Shown here piece after piece: positions 17,412 through 25,236 of a DNA stretch of 64,000 bases. The position numbers were made by a program, and so were the translations under genes. Source of the stretch: Desulfitobacterium chlororespirans DSM 11544. GTDB lineage: Bacteria > Bacillota > Desulfitobacteriia > Desulfitobacteriales > Desulfitobacteriaceae. The DNA is taken from positions 62,001-126,000 of the forward strand of contig NZ_FRDN01000010.1 in the NCBI RefSeq assembly GCF_900143285.1, written 5' to 3'. The notes under the pieces are model-generated. The model made no database searches, had not been told where the DNA came from, and worked only from the letters and a program-made list of their open reading frames with translations. The first letter of the stretch is position 1. Each line of letters starts with the position of its first letter.

Positions 17412-18710
17412 TTAATGTAGCTGTATTAACTCCAGCAAAGGGCTGTAGCCATAATTCAAGATTACAAAAAGAAGTCCTCCCACGATCCCCCCCACCAGGG
17501 AGCCATTGATACGGATCCATTGGAGATCATTGCCTGCCTTATCTTCGATGAAATGGTTGAGTTCCTCATTACTTAAGCTCTCCAGAGTATCACGGACGGT
17601 TTGGCCGATCATTGCATGTTCGCTTTGTAAGGCTTGGGCCAACACATCCTGCACAAATTGATCAACCAGAGCATGGAAATGAGTGTCTTCCTTTAGCGCG
17701 GACCACCAAGCAGCCAGCATCGGTTCCAGTACATCGGTAAGTCCCTGACCGGAAGGAAGCCTCCCTGCTTTAAGGCTGACTTGAGCCTGCTCCAGAAGGC
17801 TGGCCAGGAAAGGCTGAAGCGTGGTTTCTGCAAACAGGGTGTTTTTCCAGCTCTCCAGAGTATTTAGTGCATCAGGATCCCGCTCCCAGCTTTGCAGTTT
17901 CTCAAGTATAAGTTCCTTTAGCTGACCTCTTACGGGATGATAAGGTGCCTGGAGCTCTCTTAAATGGAGGATGAGCTCGATCTGCAAGTCCTCTGCTGCC
18001 TCATCCAGATTGATGCCGTCGGTGACCTGAAACAGCCCCAGGATCGTTTTCTGAAGCTTGCCCCCGTTGCCTATTTGTTTTTCCTGGATTTGCCCGAGAA
18101 CTTGAATCAACAGTTCCTTGGCTCGGGGCGTGGTGGCCAAGTCTATACCTTTGTCGATTCCCTCCTTGAGCAAGGGGTCAAGTTCATCCTTTTCAACTAT
18201 GATACGTAGCTTGGCAAGAAAAAGTTTCGCTAATCCTGAATCCATAAGTTTATTTTTGATCATAGATTCTAAAACTGCAGCGGACTCAGGTATCTTCAGG
18301 TTTTCGCACCCTTTCCCTAAAGCTGTGCCCAGCTTTTCGGCAAGAAATGATGCTCCTCCGGATTTTTCTATTTTACTGATCAACCAGGGACTGAGGCGGA
18401 AACCTTGTATTTTTTGGCGCAGGAGATTCTCACTGAGCAGTTCGTTTTGAACCATGATTACTATGGCTTCCACCATCTTCTCCCGATTGCGGGGAATCAA
18501 GGCCGTATGATAGGGCCAGCCTAAAGGTTTACGGAATAAGGCCGTCACGGCAAACCAGTCCGCCAGTCCACCGACAAGGGCTGCCTCACTGACAAAGAGG
18601 AAGAAGTGAACCCCTGGAGCCGTGGGATAGGTGAACCTTAATCCTGCCGCAATGAGAAATATTATAAAAACGCTTCCCAGAACTCTATTGGCTTTACGAT
18701 GATAGTCCAT
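17412..18710 (-). CDS. DUF445 family membrane protein, copy 1
   Basis: 432 residues. An N-terminal helix (VLGSVFIIFLIAAGLRF) and the signature GGLADWFAVTALFRKPLGWPYHTALIPRNREKMVEAI are followed by a long, mostly helical middle. The conserved tail has LQWIRINGSLVGGIVGG leading into a last membrane helix. This matches DUF445 (YheB-like) proteins, whose function is not established. ATG 18710 follows GGAGG. It lies 50 bp after its paralogue on the same strand, so they are probably co-transcribed and may form a hetero-oligomer. Confidence 0.85.
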   Translation of the reverse strand: MDYHRKANRVLGSVFIIFLIAAGLRFTYPTAPGVHFFLFVSEAALVGGLADWFAVTALFRKPLGWPYHTALIPRNREKMVEAIVIMVQNELLSENLLRQKIQGFRLSPWLISKIEKSGGASFLAEKLGTALGKGCENLKIPESAAVLESMIKNKLMDSGLAKLFLAKLRIIVEKDELDPLLKEGIDKGIDLATTPRAKELLIQVLGQIQEKQIGNGGKLQKTILGLFQVTDGINLDEAAEDLQIELILHLRELQAPYHPVRGQLKELILEKLQSWERDPDALNTLESWKNTLFAETTLQPFLASLLEQAQVSLKAGRLPSGQGLTDVLEPMLAAWWSALKEDTHFHALVDQFVQDVLAQALQSEHAMIGQTVRDTLESLSNEELNHFIEDKAGNDLQWIRINGSLVGGIVGGLLFVILNYGYSPLLELIQLH

Positions 18711-18760
18711 GGCTTGTCCTCCGAATTTTTGGTGTTTCTTTTATGGACGAAAAAGTTGAC

Positions 18761-20014
18761 TCAGACCAATAGCTGACTTGCCAGATAGATGGCTATACCC
18801 GCTACCCCTCCGACTACAGAGCCATTAATCCGAATCATCTGCAAATCATCCCCGGCTTTGGATTCAATCAATTCCACGAGCATCTCATTGGAGTATTTCT
18901 CCAGTCCTTCATGGACGATCTCGCCAATTTTCTCATGTTTATTATCGAGAAAAGGAATCAAGAGACTTTGGACATGTTGATTAAAACCATGGCGTTTTTC
19001 CGGACTTTCATTTAAGGAAAGAACGCCTTCATCCAGGCTTTGCCAAAGCTGCTTCTTTAAAGTAAGGGCACTTTCCGGGGTATGAAGCTTTTGGATGAGC
19101 TCCGCGGTAAGAGCCTCTGTTAACTTGGCATACATTGTCCCCATCAGAGGGGCCTTTTCCAACCACTCCAGAACCTCCCTGCCGGTTTGCTCCTCCAACA
19201 GATACTCAGCGAGCTGTCTTTGAAGACTGTGGGCCAGCTGAGAAGGCTCGGGCAGAAACATGGCCAGGAACTTGCGGGAGGAATTCTGGCTTATATAGCG
19301 CTCGATGGATTTTTCCAGCCAACGGGTCAGCCAAAGATGGATCTCGGTCTCCTGAACCCAGTGGCTAAGGTTGTCCAGCAGGGCGGCAACAGCCTTTTTT
19401 CCCTCCTGGCTGGCTAATAAATTACGGAAAGCTTTTTCAGCCAAAGGGATAAACTGCTCTTCCCGTATACTTGTCTGCTCCAAAAGTGCCAGGCTCTCTT
19501 GTTGCAATTCCTGGACGCTGTCCCTCAGGTTCTCCTGAAACTGCTGCAGACACCGGGTAAGAATGTCTTGCAGAGAATCTCTATCCAGTGCCTTCCAGAC
19601 AGCCGTGGCCGGAGCGGCAAAATCATAGGTTTCCACTTTGGTTTTCAAAACCTCATGGGAAAGCAATTCATTTTCCACCATGGACCGTAAAGCCAGAAAT
19701 ATTCGTTCCCGGTTGCGGGGGATAATCTCTGTACGGAAGACCTTTCCTGCCGGTACTCCCAAAGGGCGCCGAAACAGGGCATTGACTGCAAACCAGTCGG
19801 CAAGTCCCCCCACCAAGGCAGCTGAACAACCGCTCGTCACAAGCCCTCCCCAGAAGGCGCTCTGGAATGGATAGGCTGCAGCCAAACCGAGGGCTGAAAG
19901 GCCGAGAGCGATATTGGCCTTGCGATAGGTGCCGCCGTGGGCTCTCTTTTCTTTGGGGATGGAGAATTGATCGTTGTTTATCATCTTTTTCACCTTATCA
20001 GTATTTAATGTCAT
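18761..20014 (-). CDS. DUF445 family membrane protein, copy 2
   Basis: About 417 residues with the same plan as the neighbouring copy: GGLADWFAVNALFRRPLGVP near the N-terminus, NRERIFLALRSMVENELLSHEVL next, a helical middle, and DLQMIRINGSVVGGVAGIAIYLASQ at the end. The two share their ends but diverge strongly in the middle, which suggests an old duplication. ATG 20014 is chosen because GAGGAA lies 9 nt upstream; a TTG at 20038 is in frame but lies before that site. Function unknown; likely membrane-associated at both ends. Confidence 0.83.
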   Translation of the reverse strand: MTLNTDKVKKMINNDQFSIPKEKRAHGGTYRKANIALGLSALGLAAAYPFQSAFWGGLVTSGCSAALVGGLADWFAVNALFRRPLGVPAGKVFRTEIIPRNRERIFLALRSMVENELLSHEVLKTKVETYDFAAPATAVWKALDRDSLQDILTRCLQQFQENLRDSVQELQQESLALLEQTSIREEQFIPLAEKAFRNLLASQEGKKAVAALLDNLSHWVQETEIHLWLTRWLEKSIERYISQNSSRKFLAMFLPEPSQLAHSLQRQLAEYLLEEQTGREVLEWLEKAPLMGTMYAKLTEALTAELIQKLHTPESALTLKKQLWQSLDEGVLSLNESPEKRHGFNQHVQSLLIPFLDNKHEKIGEIVHEGLEKYSNEMLVELIESKAGDDLQMIRINGSVVGGVAGIAIYLASQLLV

Positions 20015-20130
20015 AGGAAAATTTTCCTCGCCGGGCAATGAGCGTTTTAAGTGTTACAGAGTACTGATATCTATGAAAATCTCTGCAGCCGGATTAATCT
20101 TTCTTAGTATACCACGTTTTTTCGGAGTAT

Positions 20131-20160
20131 GAAAAAGGCCTTCTCCAGTGGAGAGGCCTT
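20131..20160 (-). terminator. Terminator of the metallo-hydrolase gene
   Basis: AAGGCC and CTCC arms (20135-20147) pair with 20149-20160 around a short loop; the minus strand continues TTTTTC. It lies 10 bp past the stop at 20170. Confidence 0.75.
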
Positions 20161-20169
20161 AGTCTAATT

Positions 20170-21093
20170 CTAGCTCATTACAGATGCTCTTGGGGTGATT
20201 GAGGGGAATTTCAGGGAATCCCAGCCAAAAACATAATGCATATAGGCAAAAGCAGAAATGGGGTTAAAATGACCTTTGCTTAACTCCAAACCTCCTGCAT
20301 AGACTGATCCTGAGGGTGTGTAGCGGTCGATCTGCCTGAGGATCTGATTGCGGATCTCCATGCAGCGTGATGCCGGGGTTCTCCGGGCATTGCCGTGGGC
20401 CGGGAAATAAGCTTTGGCACCCAGGAATTCTACCCGTTCCAAGGCCCGCATATAACTGGGGAGTCCGCTGACTATTGCTCCATTTTCCAGCCATGCTCCC
20501 GGATAGGGAACCACATCGGGCAGGAGGAAATCTCCGGAGAAGAGCAGCCCCAGGTCTTCTTCGTAATAAGACATATGACCTGCAGTATGCCCCGGTGTCA
20601 GGATGGTCTTGAGGGTGCCGTTGCCGGCTTGGATCACTTCTCCAACCTCTATCTTGCCGACTTCTTCCGGGAGTGCTGTGAGATAGGCCAGTTTTTTATT
20701 GTATTTTAAAATCATGGCCAGCTGCTCTGGGGGCACTCCCCAAACCTGCCCGGCATATTCTTCAAAAACCTTAAAGCTTTTGCCGCTGCAAAAATCAACC
20801 CATTCTTCATAATCCCGCTTCCCGATCAGAATCCGGGCACCGTCTTTTCTTAAGCTCTCCGCTCTCCCCGCATGATCCACATGCCAATGGGTAAGCAGGA
20901 CTTGTTCCAGGCGCTGAATGCCCAATTCCTGCAGGGCTTCTTGAATGGTTTGATAAACTTCAGGGGTATTCGTTCCCGCATCGATCAATGTGGGTACTTT
21001 GCCACGGAGAATGTACAAGTTAACATGTTCTTCGCTTAAATCAATGGCAACTTTCAGGCAAAAGATTTCAGGCGCAATTTCTTTTAATTCCAT
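20170..21093 (-). CDS. Metallo-beta-lactamase-fold hydrolase
   Basis: 307 residues. The dinuclear metal motif THWHVDHAG (HxHxDH, about residues 86-94) is followed by PGHTAGHMSYYEEDLGLLFSGD, which supplies the third histidine and the bridging aspartate, and PAHGNARR. The N-terminal strand pair (LYILRGKVPTLIDAGTNTPE) is like glyoxalase II/RNase Z-like thioester and phosphodiester hydrolases. The C-terminal extra domain resembles those of acyl-CoA or quorum-lactone hydrolases in this superfamily; the substrate cannot be fixed. GAGGGGAG precedes ATG 21093. It stands alone, divergent from the zinc-ribbon microprotein. Confidence 0.85.
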   Translation of the reverse strand: MELKEIAPEIFCLKVAIDLSEEHVNLYILRGKVPTLIDAGTNTPEVYQTIQEALQELGIQRLEQVLLTHWHVDHAGRAESLRKDGARILIGKRDYEEWVDFCSGKSFKVFEEYAGQVWGVPPEQLAMILKYNKKLAYLTALPEEVGKIEVGEVIQAGNGTLKTILTPGHTAGHMSYYEEDLGLLFSGDFLLPDVVPYPGAWLENGAIVSGLPSYMRALERVEFLGAKAYFPAHGNARRTPASRCMEIRNQILRQIDRYTPSGSVYAGGLELSKGHFNPISAFAYMHYVFGWDSLKFPSITPRASVMS

Positions 21094-21235
21094 CTCATAT
21101 CTCCCCTCAAAGCCCTCTTCATTTCAGGATTTATTTCTCCTCAGTCATTTGAGCTGACCTGCTCTTATTTGTGTATGATTGCAACATGTAGTACAATATA
21201 GCCATCTTTAATTTTCTAAGGAGGCTTTCTTGCCC

Positions 21236-21400
21236 ATGAATCTGCAAACCCCGCCACAAACGACGACTCATCCCCAAGCAAAGCAGAAAGTAAAACATCC
21301 CTTTCAAGTGGTCTGCTCAGTATGCCAAAAGACCATCAGCTATTCCGGCAAGGATGGTGAAGTTTTCTTAGTCAAATGTGACAAGTGCGACGGCATTTAA
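21236..21400 (+). CDS. Zinc-ribbon microprotein, 54 residues
   Basis: A 54-codon frame begins at ATG 21236 after AAGGAGG. It encodes a Gln/Thr/Pro-rich start (MNLQTPPQTTTHPQ) and then two CxxC pairs, VVCSVCQK and VKCDKCDG, 18 residues apart, the geometry of a zinc ribbon. A perfect 28-nt palindromic terminator follows 4 nt after the stop. Own ribosome site, own terminator and the paired cysteines make it a real small gene. Role unknown; such ribbons bind nucleic acid or proteins. It is divergent from the metallo-hydrolase. Confidence 0.75.
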   Translation: MNLQTPPQTTTHPQAKQKVKHPFQVVCSVCQKTISYSGKDGEVFLVKCDKCDGI

Positions 21401-21403
21401 GGT

Positions 21404-21440
21404 GAGACGGTCATGGATCCATGACCGTCTCTTTTTATTT
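21404..21440 (+). terminator. Terminator of the zinc-ribbon gene
   Basis: A perfect palindrome from GAGACGGTCATGG to its complement (21404-21431) is followed by CTTTTTATTT. Confidence 0.85.
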
Positions 21441-21529
21441 AGCCTGAACACATTGTTCTCTCTTATTCTACCTCTTGCCTGGATTCAGGATCTATTCTTT
21501 TTTACCTAACTTTTACCTGACTTTTTCAC

Positions 21530-23620
21530 CTAAACTCTTTGAGCGAGAACTTCAGCGATATCCAAGGCTTTGGTTTTGTCCCCGGCCTCTTCTTTGGCGC
21601 TGATGCCGTCATTGATCATGGTGAGACAGAAAGGACAGGCTGTACCGATGATATCAGCCCCGGTAGCCATGGCTTCATTGGTACGCAGTTCATTGATGCG
21701 CTCTCCGCCATGCTCTTCCAGCCACATCCGTCCGCCGCCGGCACCGCAGCAAAAGCTCTTGTCCTTCGTCCGCTTCATCTCGATCACTTTTAAACCGGCA
21801 GCCTTAAGGATTTCCCGCGGCTCGCTGTAGATCTTATTATAACGCCCCAGATAGCATGAGTCATGGTAAGTTACTTTAAGATCCTTACCCAGGCTTTCCA
21901 AATCCTTGAGCCTGAGCTTTCCGCTGTCTAAAAGCTCCTTAAGATAGGTGGTATGGTGAACAACCTCATACTTGCCGCCCATTTGAGGGTAATCATGGCA
22001 AAGGGTTTGGAAACAATGAGGGCATTGGGTGATGATCTTTTTGACGCCATAACCATTCATCACTTCAAGGTTCTCAGCGGCTAAAGTTTGGAAGAGGAAC
22101 TCATTGCCCAGTTTACGGGCTGAGTCTCCGCAACATTTTTCCTCATTGCCGAGAATGGCGAAATTCACATTGGCTGCCCGCAGGAGTTTAACAAGGGCTG
22201 CGGACACCTTTTGGTTGCGGGCATCGAAAGCCCCGGAGCAACCGGGCCAATAGAGAATTTCTGCCTCAGGATTCTCTTCCAGGGTGGGAACATCCAGCCC
22301 TTTCAGGAATTCTTCCCGCTTGTTCCAGCCGATGCCCCAAGGATTGCCGTTGTTTTCCATATTGCGGAAAGCAAGCTGGGCCTCGCTGGGGAAACGGGAT
22401 TCCATCAGCACAAGATTTCTTCTCATTTCCACGATTTTGTCCACATGCTCTACGAAGACGGGACATTGCTGTTCACAGGAGCGACAGGTGGTACAATCCC
22501 AAATGTCCTGCTCCTGAATCACTTCACCAATCAAGCCGCGACCGGGAGGTATTGCCAAAGCAGCCGTTCCTTCCACCGCCGTGGCTGTCTCCCCGGAAGC
22601 CATCACACCTGCTTGCCGGCCTGCCCCTGCCTGTTTGGCCTCTTTTTTGGCTTGGCAAACAGCTTGATATTCCTCCTCGGCCCGGACTTTAATATCCTGG
22701 ATGATCTGCTTAGGGTTGAGGTGCTTACCGCTGACGGTGGCAGGACAGTTCTCTTGGCAGCGTCCGCAGCGTATGCAGACATCCGAGTTAAATATAGCCT
22801 TCCAGGAGAGCTGCTTGAATTCGCTTAACCCGAAAGTTTCCTGGGATTCGTCTTCAAAATCGATCAACTCAGGGACACCCATCGGTTCCCGTTTACGCAG
22901 AAATTGGTTAAGCGGTCCCAGGAAAATATGAAAGAGCTTGGAGTAAGGCAAATAAGCTATGAACCCAAAGGCAACGAACATATGGAACCACCAGGTGAAT
23001 TTATGCATAGCCAGCAGTTGTTCCTGGCTAAACATGGCCCGGAGGGGTTCAATCATCCAATAACCTGCAAAGCCATAAACAGCCCAGGGATCGTGCTCTC
23101 CGGCCATCCGGAAGCCTTGCAGCAGGAAACCTGTGACTAAAATGACAAAGACAAGGGTTAAGGCAATAAGGTCATCTTGTTTGTTGTCCAATTTATCCGG
23201 GCGCTTGACATAACGGCGGTAATAAAGGTACAAAACCCCAAGGGTGGCTAGCAATCCAAAGAGGTTCGTGGTTATCTTAATGAAGACATACAACGCCCCT
23301 TTGAAAATATTGATCCCAAAGTCTGCCTGCAAGGTGATGATGGCTGTGGCGAAGAAAAGGAAAATAAACCCGACCAGAACAGCCAGATGCATGACTCCCG
23401 GCGCAAAGTCTTTGAGAATTCTCTTGTGCCCAAAACCATAGATGATGATGTCTTTGATTCCTTGCCAGCTGTCCTTCCACCGGGTTTCCGGCTGCCCGAT
23501 TTTCCAAAGGCGATAACGCCGGACAACGCCATAAGCGAAGGTTCCCAGCATAATTACTGCAAAAAAATACATGATAAGGTGATAATCAATATTCCAATAG
23601 ATCTCCCGCGTAGGAGTCAT
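21530..23620 (-). CDS. Membrane FeS/CCG oxidoreductase, probable ETF:menaquinone oxidoreductase (EMO-like)
   Basis: 696 residues. The N-terminal NarI-like part (about 15-235) has five or six helices with histidines suited to heme b (for example H78, H206, H213). It is followed by two [4Fe-4S] motifs (CIRCGRCQENCP near 282, CTTCRSCEQQCP near 375) and two CCG domains (KCCGDSARKLGNE, SFCCGAGGGRMW). The same architecture is known for the EtfAB:(methyl)menaquinone oxidoreductase of fatty-acid-degrading anaerobes. Its place at the end of the beta-oxidation operon with etfAB supports that role: ETF electrons to the quinone pool. ATG 23620 follows AAGGAGG. Substrate identity is inferred from context. 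Confidence 0.85.
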   Translation of the reverse strand: MTPTREIYWNIDYHLIMYFFAVIMLGTFAYGVVRRYRLWKIGQPETRWKDSWQGIKDIIIYGFGHKRILKDFAPGVMHLAVLVGFIFLFFATAIITLQADFGINIFKGALYVFIKITTNLFGLLATLGVLYLYYRRYVKRPDKLDNKQDDLIALTLVFVILVTGFLLQGFRMAGEHDPWAVYGFAGYWMIEPLRAMFSQEQLLAMHKFTWWFHMFVAFGFIAYLPYSKLFHIFLGPLNQFLRKREPMGVPELIDFEDESQETFGLSEFKQLSWKAIFNSDVCIRCGRCQENCPATVSGKHLNPKQIIQDIKVRAEEEYQAVCQAKKEAKQAGAGRQAGVMASGETATAVEGTAALAIPPGRGLIGEVIQEQDIWDCTTCRSCEQQCPVFVEHVDKIVEMRRNLVLMESRFPSEAQLAFRNMENNGNPWGIGWNKREEFLKGLDVPTLEENPEAEILYWPGCSGAFDARNQKVSAALVKLLRAANVNFAILGNEEKCCGDSARKLGNEFLFQTLAAENLEVMNGYGVKKIITQCPHCFQTLCHDYPQMGGKYEVVHHTTYLKELLDSGKLRLKDLESLGKDLKVTYHDSCYLGRYNKIYSEPREILKAAGLKVIEMKRTKDKSFCCGAGGGRMWLEEHGGERINELRTNEAMATGADIIGTACPFCLTMINDGISAKEEAGDKTKALDIAEVLAQRV

Positions 23621-23674
23621 ACATTCCGACCTCCTTTTAACGACTTAACTGCACTATGCGCCGGCTCCATCCAC

Positions 23675-23716
23675 TAAAGCTTCTACAATAAAGCTTCAAA
23701 CATAAAACTTCTAAAG
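23675..23716. repeat. Three tandem 14-bp repeats
   Basis: TAAAGCTTCTACAA, TAAAGCTTCAAACA and TAAAACTTCTAAAG stand head to tail in the spacer between the CoA-transferase stop and the membrane oxidoreductase start. They could be a helically phased binding site array (14 bp is not a full turn) or slippage. Confidence 0.6.
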
Positions 23717-23728
23717 TCTGTTGATCAA

Positions 23729-25069
23729 TTATTTATTGGATTTTCTCCAGATTTTCAATTTCTCTGCTTCTTGAATAAGCTCTTCACGAAAATCGGGGTG
23801 AGCCAGGCTGATGAGGCGTTCCGCACGCTGCCAGGTCGTGGCGCCTTTCAGATTCGCTTTACCGTGCTCAGTGACCACATATTGCACCATCGGCCGGGTA
23901 TCCGTGACTACGGCGCCTTCAGTCAGCAGGGGGCGAATTCGGGAATGCTTTTTCCCTTCGGCATCGGTAAAGGTCGATTCCATACAAATGAAACTGCGGC
24001 CGCCTTTGGAGCTGTAGGCTGCATCGACGAAATCCAACTGTCCCCCGGCTCCGCTGATCATGCGGGGTCCAATCGTTTCCGAGCATACTTGCCCGGAAAG
24101 ATCGATCTCTAAAGCATTATTGATCGAAACCAAATTATCGTTGCGGCTGGCAATAAAGCGATCGTTTGTATAATCCACGGGATATCCCGCTACTTGAGGA
24201 TTGTTGTTGATGAAATCATAGAGTTTTTGGGTTCCCCCGGCAAAGGTATAGACCATCCGTCCCTTGTCGATTTGTTTCTTGCGCCCGGAGATCCGGCCGG
24301 CTTCCCACATATCCACATAGCTGTCCACCAACATTTCCGTGTGAACCCCCAGATCCTTGAGATCGGAAGCTGCGATCATCTGACCCAGGGCATTGGGCAT
24401 AGCGCCAATTCCCAATTGGATGCAGTCCCCATCCCGCAGATCGTCGAGAACATACTGAGCAATTTTCTGATCCACATCGGTGACAAGTGCGGAGGGAATC
24501 TGAGGCATGCCGGTATGACCGCCCTCGACAATATAGTCCACATCGGAAATATGAATGTAGTTGCCATAGCCGCCATGGGCGATGGGCATATCTTCATTGA
24601 CTTCGACGATCACGGTTTTGGCTTTGGCTGCGGCTGCCGGATAGTGAGAAATTGTGGGGCCAAAGTTAAAATTGCCATGTTGATCCATGGGGCTTACCTG
24701 AACCATGAACACATCAATGCGGCTGATGTTTTCGGCGATGTAGCGGGGAACCTCAGAATATCTTAGGGGGATATAGAAAGCCCGGCCCATCTCATAATAC
24801 TTCCGATCAATAACGCTGAAATGCACACAATCCCAGGTGAAATGTTCTCCCCTGGGGTCTGCTTTAACGACGGCATGGGGACGCATGGAGACTCCGGCAA
24901 GGAGCTGAATATCGTGCAGTTCGGGGGTCCTTTGGGCTAAAGCCATGTCGAGAACAGGCAGAGTATTGGCGGCATAGGAGTAAATAATCCAATCTCCGCT
25001 CTTCACTACCCCTACCGCTTTATCCGGAGTGGTTAACTTTTTACGGTATTCTTCTACCCATGTTGACAT
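23729..25069 (-). CDS. Acetyl-CoA hydrolase/transferase family CoA transferase
   Basis: 446 residues, the length of butyryl-CoA:acetate or 4-hydroxybutyrate CoA-transferases. Two-domain family I-like fold; the catalytic glutamate is expected at about E245 in DLGVHTEMLVDS. Family motifs include GIGAMPNALGQM, NNALEIDLSGQVCSETIGPR and GGRSFICMEST. It transfers CoA between acetyl-CoA and another carboxylate. Within this locus it is the only enzyme that could activate fatty acids, since no acyl-CoA ligase is present. GGGGAGG precedes ATG 25069. It lies between fadE and the membrane oxidoreductase in the same direction. Acyl-chain preference cannot be read. Confidence 0.88.
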   Translation of the reverse strand: MSTWVEEYRKKLTTPDKAVGVVKSGDWIIYSYAANTLPVLDMALAQRTPELHDIQLLAGVSMRPHAVVKADPRGEHFTWDCVHFSVIDRKYYEMGRAFYIPLRYSEVPRYIAENISRIDVFMVQVSPMDQHGNFNFGPTISHYPAAAAKAKTVIVEVNEDMPIAHGGYGNYIHISDVDYIVEGGHTGMPQIPSALVTDVDQKIAQYVLDDLRDGDCIQLGIGAMPNALGQMIAASDLKDLGVHTEMLVDSYVDMWEAGRISGRKKQIDKGRMVYTFAGGTQKLYDFINNNPQVAGYPVDYTNDRFIASRNDNLVSINNALEIDLSGQVCSETIGPRMISGAGGQLDFVDAAYSSKGGRSFICMESTFTDAEGKKHSRIRPLLTEGAVVTDTRPMVQYVVTEHGKANLKGATTWQRAERLISLAHPDFREELIQEAEKLKIWRKSNK

Positions 25070-25149
25070 ATTGAATCCTCCCCATTTCTTTCATTACAAT
25101 CCAGTCAAACCGGGCTTTCTCTTTCTGTTGCTCCGGTTTGGGTGGACAA

Positions 25150-25180
25150 CGAGCTTAGGTTTTGCACATTCCTAAGCTCG
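25150..25180. terminator. Stem-loop between fadE and the CoA-transferase gene
   Basis: CGAGCTTAGG pairs with CCTAAGCTCG around an 11-nt loop, and a CAAACCGG/CCGGTTTG stem lies just before it (about 25108-25141). Neither has a U-run, so partial attenuation or 3'-end protection is more likely than full termination. Confidence 0.45.
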
Positions 25181-25236
25181 CTTCCATCTGCAGTTAACCG
25201 TTCCTAAATTTCTTCCCCCGAGAATAGCTGAAAATC

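Noticed and set aside
22211-22828. Plus-strand frame of 205 codons
   Set aside because: It is antisense to the FeS/CCG oxidoreductase; the long frame follows from the codon use of the real gene.
24194-24766. Plus-strand frame of 190 codons
   Set aside because: It is antisense to the CoA transferase, with no ribosome site and no recognisable pattern.
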